Position numbers and translations under genes: made by a program. Below, in pieces: positions 42,436 to 52,543 of a stretch of DNA of 64,000 bases. The notes below the pieces were generated by a model that was not told where the DNA came from, ran no database searches, and saw only the letters and a list, made by a program, of their open reading frames with translations. This stretch comes from Nakamurella leprariae. GTDB taxonomy: Bacteria > Actinomycetota > Actinomycetes > Mycobacteriales > Nakamurellaceae. Position 1 is the first letter of the stretch. Each line of letters opens with the position of its first letter. The stretch lies in the NCBI RefSeq assembly GCF_016918035.1, contig NZ_JAERWK010000001.1, forward strand, positions 124,001 to 188,000, read 5' to 3'.

Positions 42436-43383
42436 GTGACGGTTCCCCCCGCCGGTCCCCCGACCGCCCGATCGACCGACGATCCGACCAGCCCGCCGAC
42501 CAGCCCGCCGACCGGGCCGACGCCTCCCGATGAGCGCAGCGGCTTCCGCGACACGCTCAGCCGCGTCGATCCGCGGGCCGGCCGGATCAATCTGATCAAG
42601 GCAGTCCCGGCCACGATCCTGGCCTTCGCCTGCTTCGCGGTCGGCACTCGGGTGGGGGACTACACCGGCACGGACCGGGTCGGGGCGTGGATCTTCGGCT
42701 GGACCGTGAGCATGCCCGCGGGATGGGGCCTCGTGCTGGTCATCGGCCTGGCCCTGGGGTTCGTCATCGCCGGGATCGTCGCCGTGCGGTCGATCGCCAA
42801 GGAACTCGCCCGGGTCAGCCGCAACCTGGGCGGGGTCGCCGCCGCGTCGGCCATCCGCCTGGTCACCCTGATCGTCGGCTACGTCATCGTCCTCATCGGC
42901 GCCATGACGGTGCTGCAACTGAACCTGGGCAACCTGCTGGTCGGCGGCGCGCTCACCGGCGTGGTGCTGGGCATCGCCGCACAGCAGACACTGGGCAACT
43001 TCTTCGCCGGCATGGTGCTGTTCTTCGCCCGTCCGTACGTCCCCGGGCAGCGGGTGCGCGTGCACACCGGCGCTCTCGGCGGGCCGTTCGACGGCACCAT
43101 CATCGAGGCCAGCGTCATGTACACGTCCGTGCAGACCGACGCCGGGCTCATGCGGTTGCCGAACGCCGGCCTGCTGGCGGCGGCGGTGACGGTGGACCCC
43201 GCGCCGTTGGCCGACGCCGACGCCGACCACGACCCCGGGACTGAGCCGGCGGCCACGTCCAGTCCGCCCCGGCCGGTCGCCGCGGATGCCACCACGGCGG
43301 ATCCCGACGCCCTCGAACCCGACCACGGCCTCGACGACCGAGCCGAGGACACCACCGTGCGCACCGGCCGCGGCACGTCCTGA
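42436..43383 (+). CDS. MscS-family mechanosensitive channel
   Basis: 315 residues. A disordered Pro/Thr-rich N-terminus (1-35) precedes transmembrane helices at about 53-73, 94-118 and 133-160. The pore helix follows: G-N-L-L-V-G-G-A-L-T-G-V-V-L-G-I-A-A-Q-Q-T-L-G-N-F-F-A-G. The beta domain begins R-P-Y-V-P-G-Q-R-V-R-V and the C-terminus is acidic and disordered. It would release solutes under osmotic downshock. The gene faces ptsI, with 10 nt between the stops. Confidence 0.9.
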   Translation: MTVPPAGPPTARSTDDPTSPPTSPPTGPTPPDERSGFRDTLSRVDPRAGRINLIKAVPATILAFACFAVGTRVGDYTGTDRVGAWIFGWTVSMPAGWGLVLVIGLALGFVIAGIVAVRSIAKELARVSRNLGGVAAASAIRLVTLIVGYVIVLIGAMTVLQLNLGNLLVGGALTGVVLGIAAQQTLGNFFAGMVLFFARPYVPGQRVRVHTGALGGPFDGTIIEASVMYTSVQTDAGLMRLPNAGLLAAAVTVDPAPLADADADHDPGTEPAATSSPPRPVAADATTADPDALEPDHGLDDRAEDTTVRTGRGTS

Positions 43384-43393
43384 TCCGCGTCCG

Positions 43394-45070
43394 TCAGCGC
43401 CCGTCCAACAGATCCGGATCCGCCATCGCCTCGACGGCGGCGCGGGCGTGCGCGGCCGACTCCGCCGTCCGGGCGGCCGCGGCCATCGCCGTGCAGGTGG
43501 TGAGGTCGGTGCGGGACAGCGCTGACCGGACGGCCGGCACGGCGGGTGCGGCCATCGACAGACTGGTGGCCCCCGATCCGACCAGCACCAGGGCCAGCAG
43601 CGGGTCCCGCGCGGCCTCGCCGCACACCCCGACCGGGATGCCGGCCGACCGCCCGGCCGCCCCGGTCGCCGCGATCAGGTCGAGCACGGCCGGCTGCCAC
43701 GGGTCCAGCAGCTCGGCCAGCGATCCGGCGGCGCGGTCGGTGGCCATGACGAACTGGGTGAGGTCGTTGGTGCCGATGCTCAGGAAGTCGCAGGTCGCGG
43801 CGATGGCCCCGGCGCGCAGGGCCGCCGCCGGCACCTCGACCATCGCCCCGGCGGTCGGCAGCCCGGCGGCGTGGGCACGATCGGCGAACCACCGGGCCTC
43901 GGCCGCGGTGGCGACCATCGGCGCCATCACCCACGGCTCGGTCCCGGTCCGGTCCGCGGCCCGGCGCAGCGCCCGCAGCTGGTCGTCCAGCAGGTCCGGG
44001 AACCGGGCCGCGGTGCGCAGTCCGCGCCGGCCCAGCGCGGGGTTGACCTCCGGCTCCCCGGCGGTGAAGGTGAGCGGCTTGTCGGCACCCGCGTCCAGGG
44101 TGCGGACCACCACGGGCCGTTCACCGAACGCGGCCAGCACCGCCGCGTAGGCGTCCGCCTGTTCGGCCTCGGACGGGGCCACCGTGCGGTCCAGGAAGAG
44201 CACCTCGGTGCGGAACAGGCCGACGCCCTCCACGTCCCGACCCGCGGCGGCCACCGCGTCGGCAACGGTGCCGACGTTGGCCAGCAGACGCACCGGGGTG
44301 CCGTCGCGGGTCGCCCCGGGGCCGGAGGTCGCCGTCCGGCCGGTGGCGCGGGCAGTGCGTCGCCGGGCCACCGCGGCGCGCACCGACGCGTCGGGGAACA
44401 GCACGGTCGTGCCCGCGGCCGCGTCCACCGCCACCAATGCACCGGTCGGCATGGTGCGGGCGCCGGCCACCCGGACCAGGCAGGGCAGGTCGAGCTCGGC
44501 GGCGAGGATGGCGGTGTGGCTGGTCGGCCCGCCCAGTTCCAGCACGATCGCGACGACCAGCCGCGGATCGAACGCCGCCACCGTGCTGGGGGCGAGGTCG
44601 GCGGCCACCACGACGGTCGGCCCGGTCAGCACGGGCAGACCGGGTTCCGGGACGCCCAGCAGCCGTGCGACGAGTCGGTCGCGGACGTCGCGCAGGTCGG
44701 TGACTCGGTCGGCCAGCACCGGACCGCCGGCGATCAGCACTGCGCAGAACCGTTCCACCGCCGCGTCCACCGCGTGGGTGACGGGAACGCCCTGCTCGAC
44801 CCGGGCCTCGACGTCCGCGAGCAGGCTGGGATCCAGGGCCATGAGTGCCGTCGCCTCGAGCACCGCCGCGGTCGTGGCGTCGGTGCCCGCCGCCCGGTCC
44901 CGGAGCGCCCCGGCGACCGCTCCGGTGGCCGTCCGGACCTGCGCCATCGCCCGGACCGGGTCGCCGGCCGCCTCGTCCACCGGTGGACGGACCGGCGGCG
45001 CCAGCTGCACGACCCGGCCGATGGCCGCGCCGCGACCGACGCCGATCCCGGGCCAGCGTGCCGGGGTCAC
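43394..45070 (-). CDS. ptsI: PTS Enzyme I
   Basis: 558 residues from a GTG at 45070. The phospho-accepting His is in G-G-P-T-S-H-T-A-I-L (about 184); later blocks are G-V-G-L-F-R-T-E-V-L-F, T-L-D-A-G-A-D-K, S-I-G-T-N-D-L-T-Q-F and the Cys in G-V-C-G-E-A-A. It moves phosphate from PEP to HPr. It follows ptsH by 4 nt and belongs to a three-gene PTS operon with the EIIA gene. No sugar-specific permease (EIIBC) is in the window. Confidence 0.95.
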   Translation of the reverse strand: MTPARWPGIGVGRGAAIGRVVQLAPPVRPPVDEAAGDPVRAMAQVRTATGAVAGALRDRAAGTDATTAAVLEATALMALDPSLLADVEARVEQGVPVTHAVDAAVERFCAVLIAGGPVLADRVTDLRDVRDRLVARLLGVPEPGLPVLTGPTVVVAADLAPSTVAAFDPRLVVAIVLELGGPTSHTAILAAELDLPCLVRVAGARTMPTGALVAVDAAAGTTVLFPDASVRAAVARRRTARATGRTATSGPGATRDGTPVRLLANVGTVADAVAAAGRDVEGVGLFRTEVLFLDRTVAPSEAEQADAYAAVLAAFGERPVVVRTLDAGADKPLTFTAGEPEVNPALGRRGLRTAARFPDLLDDQLRALRRAADRTGTEPWVMAPMVATAAEARWFADRAHAAGLPTAGAMVEVPAAALRAGAIAATCDFLSIGTNDLTQFVMATDRAAGSLAELLDPWQPAVLDLIAATGAAGRSAGIPVGVCGEAARDPLLALVLVGSGATSLSMAAPAVPAVRSALSRTDLTTCTAMAAAARTAESAAHARAAVEAMADPDLLDGR

Positions 45071-45074
45071 CGCT

Positions 45075-45341
45075 TCAGGCGTCGTGGTCGGTCTGCAACA
45101 GCTGGACCAGTGCGTCCAGCGCCGTCTCGGCCCCCTCGCCGTGCGCCTCGAGCACCACCTCGTCGCCGTGCCGGGCGCCGAGCCCCATGACCAGCAGGAT
45201 GCTGCGGGCGTCGACGGGCACGCCGCCGGCCCGGGCGATGGTCACCGCCAGACCGGTGGCCGTGGCGGCCTGCACGAACAGGGACGCGGGACGGGCGTGC
45301 AGGCCGACTCGCGAGGCGACCGCGGCCGTTCGGGTGGGCAT
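45075..45341 (-). CDS. ptsH: PTS phosphocarrier HPr
   Basis: 88 residues. His15 in G-L-H-A-R-P-A-S is the phosphocarrier site and Ser47 in D-A-R-S-I-L-L-V-M-G-L-G-A is at the regulatory Ser46 position. It passes phosphate from EI to EIIA. It lies 65 nt downstream of the EIIA gene and 4 nt upstream of ptsI. Confidence 0.95.
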   Translation of the reverse strand: MPTRTAAVASRVGLHARPASLFVQAATATGLAVTIARAGGVPVDARSILLVMGLGARHGDEVVLEAHGEGAETALDALVQLLQTDHDA

Positions 45342-45406
45342 CGGGCGAGCTCCTCGTTCCGGGGGACGACGGTGGACACGGTGCCGGCGGCGGCCGGCGG
45401 GTCGGG

Positions 45407-45871
45407 TCAGCGCGGCGCGAGTTGCTCCCGCAGGAAGTGCGCGACGGTCTCGGGGTCGGTGGCCTCGACGATGGTCCGGCGGAAGCCCGGCCGGACCAGC
45501 CGGCGCGCCAGCGACGCCAGGATGGTCAGGTGTTCGCTGCCGGCCCCGTCCGGCACCCCGATCAGGAAGATCAGCGTGGCCGGTCCGTCCGGGGCGCCGA
45601 AGTCGACGCCGTCCAGTGCGGTGGCCACCCCCAGGCTGGGTGCTGTGACGGCCGCGGACCGGGCGTGCGGTAGACCCACGCCGCCCGGCATGCCGGTGGC
45701 CATCTGCTGCTCCCGCGCGGCCACGTCGGCCAGGAACCCGTCCAGGTCGGTGACCCGGCCGGCGGCGGCGAACCGGCCGGCCAGCTGCCGGATGGCATCC
45801 TGCCGGTCACTGGCCCGGAGCTGCAGCACGACGAGGTCGGCGGTGATCAGGTCGCTGCTGCTGCCGGTCAT
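45407..45871 (-). CDS. PTS EIIA domain, fructose/mannitol type
   Basis: 154 residues from the ATG at 45871 (GGAGGACACGCCCC upstream). The active His69 lies in G-V-G-L-P-H-A-R-S, preceded by [11 protein letters not shown]. Single-domain EIIA of the fructose/mannitol or Ntr type. In many actinobacteria it is fused or next to fruK and fruA, which are missing here, so it may serve a fructose permease elsewhere or act as a regulator. Confidence 0.9.
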   Translation of the reverse strand: MTGSSSDLITADLVVLQLRASDRQDAIRQLAGRFAAAGRVTDLDGFLADVAAREQQMATGMPGGVGLPHARSAAVTAPSLGVATALDGVDFGAPDGPATLIFLIGVPDGAGSEHLTILASLARRLVRPGFRRTIVEATDPETVAHFLREQLAPR

Positions 45872-46035
45872 GGGGCGTGTCCTCCAGGGGTCGGCGTGCG
45901 GTCGGGGGACGCGCGGACGGTGTGCACCGGCACGCTATGTGTGACCGTCGTCTCGCGCCAACCGGGCCCCGGGGCGCCTCCGCGCCGCGGCGGGCCCCGG
46001 ACCTGGGCCGATCGGCGTGGAACACTGATCAGGCC

Positions 46036-47145
46036 ATGACGAAGTCCCTGCCGCTCGTGTTCACCGCCCCCCGCCGGGCGCTGCCGCCGACCCACCTCGC
46101 CGATCTCGATGCCGACGCCCGCCGTGCCGCGGTCGCCGACGCCGGCCAGCCCGCCTTCCGCGCGGACCAGCTCGCCCGCCACTACTTCGGCAACCTCACC
46201 CGCGACGCGGCTGAGATGACCGACCTGCCGGCCAACGGCCGGGACGCGCTGGTGACCGCCCTGCTGCCCGAGCTGCTCACCGAGGTGCGCTCGCTGGCCT
46301 GTGACGACGACACCACCCGCAAGACGCTGTGGCGGGCGCACGACGGCACCCTCATCGAGTCGGTGCTCATGCAGTACCCGGACCGGGTCACGCTGTGCGT
46401 CTCCTCACAGGCCGGCTGCGGCATGGCCTGCCCGTTCTGCGCCACCGGTCAGAGCGGGCTGCAGCGCAACCTGTCGACGGCGGAGATCGTCGAGCAGGTC
46501 CGGCTGGCCGCCAAGGCGTCCCGCGACGGCGCGCTCGGCGCCCCGGCCCGGCTGTCCAACATCGTGTTCATGGGGATGGGCGAGCCGCTGGCCAACTACT
46601 CGCGGCTGCTGCGGGCGATCCGGTTGATCGCCGCCCCGGCGCCGCACGGTCTGGGCATCTCGGCCCGGTCGATCACCGTCTCGACGGTCGGGCTGGTGCC
46701 GGCCATCCGCAAGCTCACCGAGGAGGGGCTGCAGGTCCGGCTGGCGGTGTCGTTGCACTGCCCGGACGACGAGCTGCGCGACTCCCTGGTACCGGTGAAC
46801 CAACGCTGGAAGATCGCCGAGGTGCTGGACGCGGCCCGCGGGTACGCCGACCGCACCGGTCGGCGCGTGTCCATCGAGTACGCGCTGATCCGGGACGTGA
46901 ACGACCAGGCCTGGCGGGCCGACGAGCTGGGCCGCATCCTGCGCGAGGCGCTCGGCCAGCTGGTGCACGTGAACCTCATCCCGCTGAACCCGACGCCGGG
47001 CTCGCAGTGGGACGCCTCCCCGAAGCCGGTGGAGCAGGAGTTCGTTCGTCGGGTTCGGGCGGCGGGCGTGTCCTGCACGGTCCGCGACACCCGCGGTCAG
47101 GAGATCGCCGCGGCCTGCGGGCAGCTGGCCGCCGAGGGCGTCTGA
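46036..47145 (+). CDS. rlmN: 23S rRNA (A2503-C2)/tRNA methyltransferase RlmN
   Basis: 369 residues. The radical-SAM cluster motif C-G-M-A-C-P-F-C (Cys128, 132, 135), [10 protein letters not shown], and a C-terminal catalytic Cys in [10 protein letters not shown]. It methylates C2 of A2503 in 23S rRNA and A37 in some tRNAs using two SAM molecules. The start is the ATG at 46036, a few nt after AACACT. Strong hairpin after the stop. In M. tuberculosis the homologue (Rv2880c) also lies upstream of this dxr cluster. Confidence 0.95.
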   Translation: MTKSLPLVFTAPRRALPPTHLADLDADARRAAVADAGQPAFRADQLARHYFGNLTRDAAEMTDLPANGRDALVTALLPELLTEVRSLACDDDTTRKTLWRAHDGTLIESVLMQYPDRVTLCVSSQAGCGMACPFCATGQSGLQRNLSTAEIVEQVRLAAKASRDGALGAPARLSNIVFMGMGEPLANYSRLLRAIRLIAAPAPHGLGISARSITVSTVGLVPAIRKLTEEGLQVRLAVSLHCPDDELRDSLVPVNQRWKIAEVLDAARGYADRTGRRVSIEYALIRDVNDQAWRADELGRILREALGQLVHVNLIPLNPTPGSQWDASPKPVEQEFVRRVRAAGVSCTVRDTRGQEIAAACGQLAAEGV

Positions 47146-47160
47146 CCCAGGACACACGAA

Positions 47161-47197
47161 CGGGCCGGTCCGGCGGTGCTCCCGCCGGACCGGCCCG
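47161..47197. terminator. Very strong bidirectional hairpin
   Basis: Perfect 16-bp stem (47161-47176 with 47182-47197) and a 5-nt loop between the convergent rlmN and DUF2631 genes. Confidence 0.75.
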
Positions 47198-47208
47198 TCC
47201 GCGTCGGA

Positions 47209-47547
47209 TCAGGGGCGCCGCGACTGCTTGCGCTTGAGCGCTCGGGTGCGGAAGGCGATCCACACCACCATCAGCGCGGCGATGGCCCAGAGCCAGTAGT
47301 TCTCGACGTTCGACACGTGATTGCCGATGAAGAACATCAGGATGAGGACCACGACACCGGAGACGAGCAGGATGTTGCTGCCGCGCGGTGCGAACTCGCG
47401 CCACGACCCGTGCCAGCCCCAGTCCTGGCTGGGTGCGTCCGGGTTGTAGCGGACGGCGGGGTGCTCGGGGATCTCCAGCGTGCTGCCGGCCACGTGCGTG
47501 GCGGCACCCTCTTCGCCGCCGGTGGGCTGCTCGACTGTGTTGGCCAC
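47209..47547 (-). CDS. DUF2631 membrane protein
   Basis: 112 residues, taking the GTG at 47547 because AGAGG lies 7 nt upstream; the GTG at 47553 is too close to it. A hydrophilic N-terminus with W-G-W-H-G and two transmembrane helices (about 58-78 and 86-104), then a basic tail K-R-K-Q-S-R-R. DUF2631 is confined to actinobacteria near dxr/rlmN and has no known role. Confidence 0.82.
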   Translation of the reverse strand: MANTVEQPTGGEEGAATHVAGSTLEIPEHPAVRYNPDAPSQDWGWHGSWREFAPRGSNILLVSGVVVLILMFFIGNHVSNVENYWLWAIAALMVVWIAFRTRALKRKQSRRP

Positions 47548-47678
47548 GGGCACCTCTTCTGATTCGCATGCCGTACTCGGACGTCGTCACGCGCGGGCGC
47601 GACAGACGGCGCCCATGTTCTCACGGACCGGTGACCGGGCCGGGACAGGTCCCACCGGGTGTCCTCAGGCCGGCCCCG

Positions 47679-48560
47679 TCAGCCGGCCTGCGCGGCGCCG
47701 GTCGGTTCGGCCAACGGCACCCGGTCCGCCAGGATCACCGCGGTGAGCCGGCGGGCGCCGTCCACGGTATCGGCCTGCAGGGTGAGCTCGGCGCGTCCGG
47801 CGTCCACCCAACCGGTCACCGTCGCGCCCGGCGCGAGCGCCCGCGGCGCCCTGACCGCCGACCCGTCATCGCATGGCAGCAGGTCCGTCTCGGCGTCGAT
47901 GAGCAGGTTGGGGATGACGCCGTCGACCGGGCGGTTGGTGAAGACCCGCCCGTCCAGCGTCGTCCGGCCGGCGTCACCGGGCGCCACGGTGATGGACCAG
48001 GACCGCTGCGGGGCTCCCGTGCCGTCCGGCACCACCGAGTACGCCGCCACGTTGGGCACTCCGGTGGGATTGATGCCCAGACTGAACCGCAGCTGATCGA
48101 TGGGCCGCTCGGATCCCCACCGGGCCGGCCGGTCCAGGGCCAGGTCGACCGGCAGCGAGTACGTCGAGGTGCCGCCGGTGTCGGCGCAGGCGCCGAGGAC
48201 GGTGACCGTGACATCGGCGCGGCCCCGGTACTGCGCCGGCAACTCGACGTCGGATCCGGGCAACGTGACGGCCGGCTCGGTCGTCGGGCCGGCGCCCGTC
48301 GGGTCGGGCGGGCCGCCGGCGTCGGTGCTGGATCCGCCGGTGGTGCTCGGCGGGGGCGTCGTGCCCGGGTCGGGCGCGATCGGACCCGACGGCTCCGGCG
48401 ACGGCGCCGCCGCACCGGACGTGGTGCTGGTCACCGGGTCTGCGGCCCCGCCGGTCCCGGTGACGTGGACCAGGGCGACGGCCACGCCGACCGAGGCCAC
48501 CAGTGCGACGACGATCCCGATCCACACCCATCGGGGGCTCACGCTGCCGAGGGTCGCCAC
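47679..48560 (-). CDS. Membrane-anchored extracytoplasmic protein, unknown
   Basis: 293 residues from the GTG at 48560, 6 nt after GATACT. One transmembrane helix (about 10-32), a Pro/Thr/Ser-rich linker (35-90) and a soluble beta-rich domain with two Cys. No family is recognised. It is divergent from dxr with an 89-nt gap that holds both leaderless promoters. It resembles nothing with a known enzyme motif. Confidence 0.72.
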   Translation of the reverse strand: MATLGSVSPRWVWIGIVVALVASVGVAVALVHVTGTGGAADPVTSTTSGAAAPSPEPSGPIAPDPGTTPPPSTTGGSSTDAGGPPDPTGAGPTTEPAVTLPGSDVELPAQYRGRADVTVTVLGACADTGGTSTYSLPVDLALDRPARWGSERPIDQLRFSLGINPTGVPNVAAYSVVPDGTGAPQRSWSITVAPGDAGRTTLDGRVFTNRPVDGVIPNLLIDAETDLLPCDDGSAVRAPRALAPGATVTGWVDAGRAELTLQADTVDGARRLTAVILADRVPLAEPTGAAQAG

Positions 48561-48566
48561 GTGGCC

Positions 48567-48642
48567 AGTATCGTCCGCCGGCCCGGCGCCCGGCACCGTC
48601 GTCCCGTCGCACGACGACCGCGGCCGGCCGGTGCGGCAGACT
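48567..48642. promoter_or_regulatory. Divergent leaderless promoters (membrane protein/dxr)
   Basis: GATACT on the minus strand (48567-48572) is 6 nt before the GTG at 48560. CAGACT on the plus strand (48637-48642) is 7 nt before the dxr GTG at 48650. Confidence 0.5.
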
Positions 48643-48649
48643 CCTGGAC

Positions 48650-49834
48650 GTGTCCACCGAGCCGCCCGCCACCCCTGCCGACCGTGCTCCCGGGACCCGC
48701 CGCCGGGTCGTGCTGCTGGGCAGCACCGGATCGATCGGCACCCAGGCCCTGGCGGTGATCGCCCGCCATCCCGACCGGTTCCAGGTCGTCGGACTGGCCG
48801 CGGGCGGCGGCCGACCGGACCTGCTGCAGGCACAGGCGGCCGAGCACCCGGACGCCGTGATCGCTGTCTCCGGCGGCGAACCGGTCGACCTGCCCGGCCG
48901 CACCGTGCTGCGCGGGCCGGGCGCGGCCGCCGAGCTGGTGAGCATCGTCGAGGCCGACGTGGTGCTCAACGGCATCACCGGCTCGGTGGGTCTGGCGCCC
49001 ACCATCGCCGCGCTGCGCGCCGGCCGGACCCTGGCCCTGGCCAACAAGGAGTCGCTGGTCGCGGGTGGGTCGCTGGTGACCGGGCTGGCCGCGCCCGGGC
49101 AGATCGTGCCGGTCGACTCCGAGCACAGCGCGCTGGCTCAGTGCCTGCGTGGTGGGCGGAGGTCCGAGGTCGCGGCGTTGGTGCTGACCGCCTCCGGGGG
49201 ACCGTTCCGCGGGCACACCCGGCAGCAGTTGGCCGACGTCACGGTGGCCGAGGCGTTGGCCCATCCCACCTGGGCGATGGGTCCGGTCGTGACGATCAAC
49301 TCGGCCACCCTGGTCAACAAGGGCCTGGAGCTCATCGAGGCGCACCTGCTGTTCGGAGTGCCGTACGAGCGGATCCAGGTGGTGGTGCACCCGCAGTCGG
49401 TGATCCACTCGATGGTCACCTTCCACGACGGGTCGACGCTGGCCCAGGCCAGCCCACCGGACATGGCCCTGCCCATCGCCCTCGGTCTGAGCTGGCCGGA
49501 GCGGCTCGACCGGGTCGCGCCCGCCTGCGACTTCGGCACCGCCGCGGCCTGGACCTTCGAGCCGGTCGACCACGAGGCGTTCCCGGCGTTGCAGCTGGCC
49601 CGGGCGGCCGGCACGGCCGGCGGCACCGTCCCGGCCGCCTGGAACGCGGCCAACGAGGAGGCGGTGACCGCGTTCACCTGCGGTTCACTGCCGTTCACCG
49701 GCATTCCGCAGGTGCTGGCAGGCATCCTGGACGAGGCCGACCGATGGACCGGCAACCCGCGCGACCTCGACGACGTCCTGGAGACCGAGCGATGGGCGCG
49801 GGCGCGGGCCCGCGAGCTGGTCGCCCGCCGCTGA
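48650..49834 (+). CDS. dxr: 1-deoxy-D-xylulose-5-phosphate reductoisomerase
   Basis: 394 residues. NADPH motif [15 protein letters not shown], the metal- and substrate-binding P-V-D-S-E-H-S-A and T-A-S-G-G-P-F-R, and [11 protein letters not shown]. It is the second step of the MEP isoprenoid pathway, converting DXP to MEP; fosmidomycin target. Start GTG 48650. The rip1-ispG genes follow 82 nt downstream in the conserved actinobacterial order. Confidence 0.96.
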   Translation: MSTEPPATPADRAPGTRRRVVLLGSTGSIGTQALAVIARHPDRFQVVGLAAGGGRPDLLQAQAAEHPDAVIAVSGGEPVDLPGRTVLRGPGAAAELVSIVEADVVLNGITGSVGLAPTIAALRAGRTLALANKESLVAGGSLVTGLAAPGQIVPVDSEHSALAQCLRGGRRSEVAALVLTASGGPFRGHTRQQLADVTVAEALAHPTWAMGPVVTINSATLVNKGLELIEAHLLFGVPYERIQVVVHPQSVIHSMVTFHDGSTLAQASPPDMALPIALGLSWPERLDRVAPACDFGTAAAWTFEPVDHEAFPALQLARAAGTAGGTVPAAWNAANEEAVTAFTCGSLPFTGIPQVLAGILDEADRWTGNPRDLDDVLETERWARARARELVARR

Positions 49835-49916
49835 CCGGCCGTTTCCGGCCGACCGGCACGACGCACTTCCACGACACAGGCCGGCAGCGGCCCGGCAGGC
49901 AGGACGATCGACGAGC

Positions 49917-51245
49917 ATGACCTGGATCTGGTACGCGGTGGGCGCGGTGCTCTTCGCCATCGCCCTGCTGCTGTCGGTCGCGCTGCACGAGCTCGGCCAC
50001 CTGACGTTCGCCAAGCTCTTCGGCGTCCGGGTCACCCAGTACATGGTCGGCTTCGGCCGGACCATCTGGTCCCGCCGCCGCGGCGAGACCGAGTACGGGC
50101 TCAAGCTGCTCCCGGCCGGTGGATACATCCGGATGGTCGGCATGGTGCCGCCGGACAAGCACGGCCGGCAGCGCATCACCAGCACGGCGATGGGCCCGGT
50201 CGGCTTCTTCCGACAGATCGTCGAGGACACCCGCAAGAACGACCGCGAGCAGGTGCTGCCCACCGACGACGGCCGGCAGTTCTACCAGCTGCACCCGGCG
50301 AAGCGGATCGTCATCATGTTCGCCGGGCCGTTCATGAACCTGCTCATCGCGTTCGGAGTGTTCCTGATCGTGCTGATGGGCATCGGCGTCTCGGCGCCGA
50401 CGACCACCGTCGGCTCGGTGAGCGAGTGCGTGGTGTCGGCCACCGATCCGGCGTCCGCGTCGGGCAGCGACCCGTGTGCCGGCCGGCCGGCGTCTCCGGC
50501 CGCCGCCGCCGGGCTGCAGCCCGGTGACGTACTCGTCGCCTACGACGGCGTGTCGGTGCAGGACTGGGACCAGGTCCGCGAGCTGATCCGGGTGACCAGC
50601 GACCGCACGGTGCCCCTGGAGATCGTCCGGGACGGCCGGCCGCTGTCCCTGGCGGTCACCCCGGTGCCCAACCAGGTCGCGACGACCGATGACGACGGCA
50701 CGGTCGTCGGCACCGAGACGGTCGGCTTCCTCGGACTCAGCCCGGTCTTCGACTACGAGCCGCAGAGTTTCGGGGCGGCGCTGGGCGCGACCGGCGACTA
50801 CATCGGCCGTGCGGCCGAGGCGGTGGTCAACCTCCCGGCTCGCATCCCGCCGCTGTGGGCGTCGATCTTCTCGGGCGAGGAGCGCGGGCAGGACAGCCCG
50901 ATCGGCATCGTCGGCGCCGGGCGCATCGGCGGTGAGATCCTGGCCGAGGGACTTCCGGTCAAGGACACGGCATTGCTGTTCCTGCAGCTGGTCGCCGGGT
51001 TCAACATGAGCCTGTTCCTGCTCAACCTGCTGCCGCTGCTGCCCCTGGACGGCGGTCACATCCTGGGTGCGGTCATCGAGTGGATCCGCCGCGGCTGGGC
51101 CAGGGTGCGCCGCAAGGCCGACCCCGGTCCGTTCGACGTGGCCAAACTCATGCCGGTGGCGTACGTGGTGGCATTGTTGTTCATCGGGCTCTTCGCGTTG
51201 ACGTTCGTGGCCGACGTCGTCAATCCGGTGCGGTTGTTCGGCTGA
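49917..51245 (+). CDS. rip1: Site-2 intramembrane protease Rip1/RseP
   Basis: 442 residues. First membrane helix contains the zinc motif H-E-L-G-H (24-28); a PDZ-like domain (about 190-255) follows; the third metal ligand is in L-L-P-L-D-G-G-H (LDGGH at 377-381), with about four membrane helices in all. Mycobacterial Rip1 (Rv2869c) cleaves membrane anti-sigma factors, releasing SigK, SigL and SigM. The SigE anti-sigma factor in this window is soluble and so cannot be its direct substrate. Lies between dxr and ispG. Confidence 0.94.
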   Translation: MTWIWYAVGAVLFAIALLLSVALHELGHLTFAKLFGVRVTQYMVGFGRTIWSRRRGETEYGLKLLPAGGYIRMVGMVPPDKHGRQRITSTAMGPVGFFRQIVEDTRKNDREQVLPTDDGRQFYQLHPAKRIVIMFAGPFMNLLIAFGVFLIVLMGIGVSAPTTTVGSVSECVVSATDPASASGSDPCAGRPASPAAAAGLQPGDVLVAYDGVSVQDWDQVRELIRVTSDRTVPLEIVRDGRPLSLAVTPVPNQVATTDDDGTVVGTETVGFLGLSPVFDYEPQSFGAALGATGDYIGRAAEAVVNLPARIPPLWASIFSGEERGQDSPIGIVGAGRIGGEILAEGLPVKDTALLFLQLVAGFNMSLFLLNLLPLLPLDGGHILGAVIEWIRRGWARVRRKADPGPFDVAKLMPVAYVVALLFIGLFALTFVADVVNPVRLFG

Positions 51246-51309
51246 CCGGCTCCACCTCCAGACACCTTGCCCGTGCGATCTCCCGCTGACGAAGGATCGA
51301 GACCTGCTC

Positions 51310-52524
51310 ATGGCACCGACCACCATCTCCATGTCCGGTCCGGGAGCTCCGGGCCGCCCGTCGGTCGGGCTGGGGATGCCGACCACCCCGGCCCAGCGCG
51401 AGGTGCCGGTGCTGGCCCGGCGCCGCAAGACCCGGCAGCTCGATGTCGGCGGGGTCGGCGTCGGCAGTGACTCGCCGGTGTCCGTGCAGTCGATGACGAC
51501 GACCAAGACCGCGGACATCAACGCGACGCTGCAACAGATCGCCGAGCTGACCGCCTCCGGGTGTCAGATCGTGCGCGTCGCCGTCCCGGACACCGACGAC
51601 GCGGAGGCGCTGCCGATCATCGCCAGGAAGGCGCAGATCCCGGTGATCGCCGACATCCACTTCCAGCCGCGGTACGTGTTCGCGGCCATCGACGCGGGCT
51701 GTGCCGCCGTCCGGGTCAACCCGGGCAACATCCGCAAGTTCGACGACAAGGTCGGCGAGATCGCCAAGGCGGCCAAGGACGCCGGCATCCCCATCCGGAT
51801 CGGCGTCAACGCCGGCAGCCTGGACAAGCGGCTGCTGGAGAAGTACGGCAAGGCCACCCCCGAGGCCCTCGTCGAGTCGGCCCTGTGGGAGTGCTCGTTG
51901 TTCGAGGAGCACGACTACCGGGACATCAAGATCTCGGTGAAGCACAACGACCCGGTGGTCATGGTGCGGGCGTACGAGCTGCTGGCCCAGCAGTGCGACT
52001 ACCCCCTGCACCTGGGCGTGACCGAGGCCGGCCCGTCGTTCCAGGGCACCATCAAGTCGGCCGTCGCGTTCGGCGCGCTGCTGAGCCAGGGCATCGGCGA
52101 CACGATCCGGGTGTCGCTGTCCGCGCCGCCGGCCGAGGAGGTCAAGGTCGGCCTGCAGATCCTGGAGTCCCTGAACCTGCGGGAACGCGGCCTGGAGATC
52201 GTGTCGTGCCCGTCCTGCGGTCGCGCCCAGGTCGACGTGTACCGCCTGGCCAACGAGGTGACCGCCGGGCTCGAAGGGCTCGACGTGCCGCTGCGGGTGG
52301 CCGTGATGGGGTGCGTGGTGAACGGCCCGGGAGAGGCCCGCGAGGCCGACCTCGGGGTGGCGTCCGGCAACGGCAAGGGGCAGATCTTCGTCAAGGGCGA
52401 GGTCATCCGCACCGTGCCCGAGTCGCAGATCGTCGAGACCCTCATCGACGAGGCGATGCGGCTGGCCGAGGACATGCGCGCCGCGGGCACGCCCTCCGGC
52501 GAACCGTCCGTGCAGCTGGTCTGA
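51310..52524 (+). CDS. ispG: 4-hydroxy-3-methylbut-2-en-1-yl diphosphate synthase
   Basis: 404 residues. The 4Fe-4S ligands are Cys300 and Cys303 (S-C-P-S-C-G-R) and Cys335 ([11 protein letters not shown]), with the following Glu. TIM-barrel start [11 protein letters not shown]. It carries out the penultimate MEP-pathway step, reducing MEcPP to HMBPP. ATG at 51310. The GNAT gene follows 19 nt after the stop. Confidence 0.96.
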   Translation: MAPTTISMSGPGAPGRPSVGLGMPTTPAQREVPVLARRRKTRQLDVGGVGVGSDSPVSVQSMTTTKTADINATLQQIAELTASGCQIVRVAVPDTDDAEALPIIARKAQIPVIADIHFQPRYVFAAIDAGCAAVRVNPGNIRKFDDKVGEIAKAAKDAGIPIRIGVNAGSLDKRLLEKYGKATPEALVESALWECSLFEEHDYRDIKISVKHNDPVVMVRAYELLAQQCDYPLHLGVTEAGPSFQGTIKSAVAFGALLSQGIGDTIRVSLSAPPAEEVKVGLQILESLNLRERGLEIVSCPSCGRAQVDVYRLANEVTAGLEGLDVPLRVAVMGCVVNGPGEAREADLGVASGNGKGQIFVKGEVIRTVPESQIVETLIDEAMRLAEDMRAAGTPSGEPSVQLV

Positions 52525-52543
52525 ACTCCGGGGCGAGGCAACG

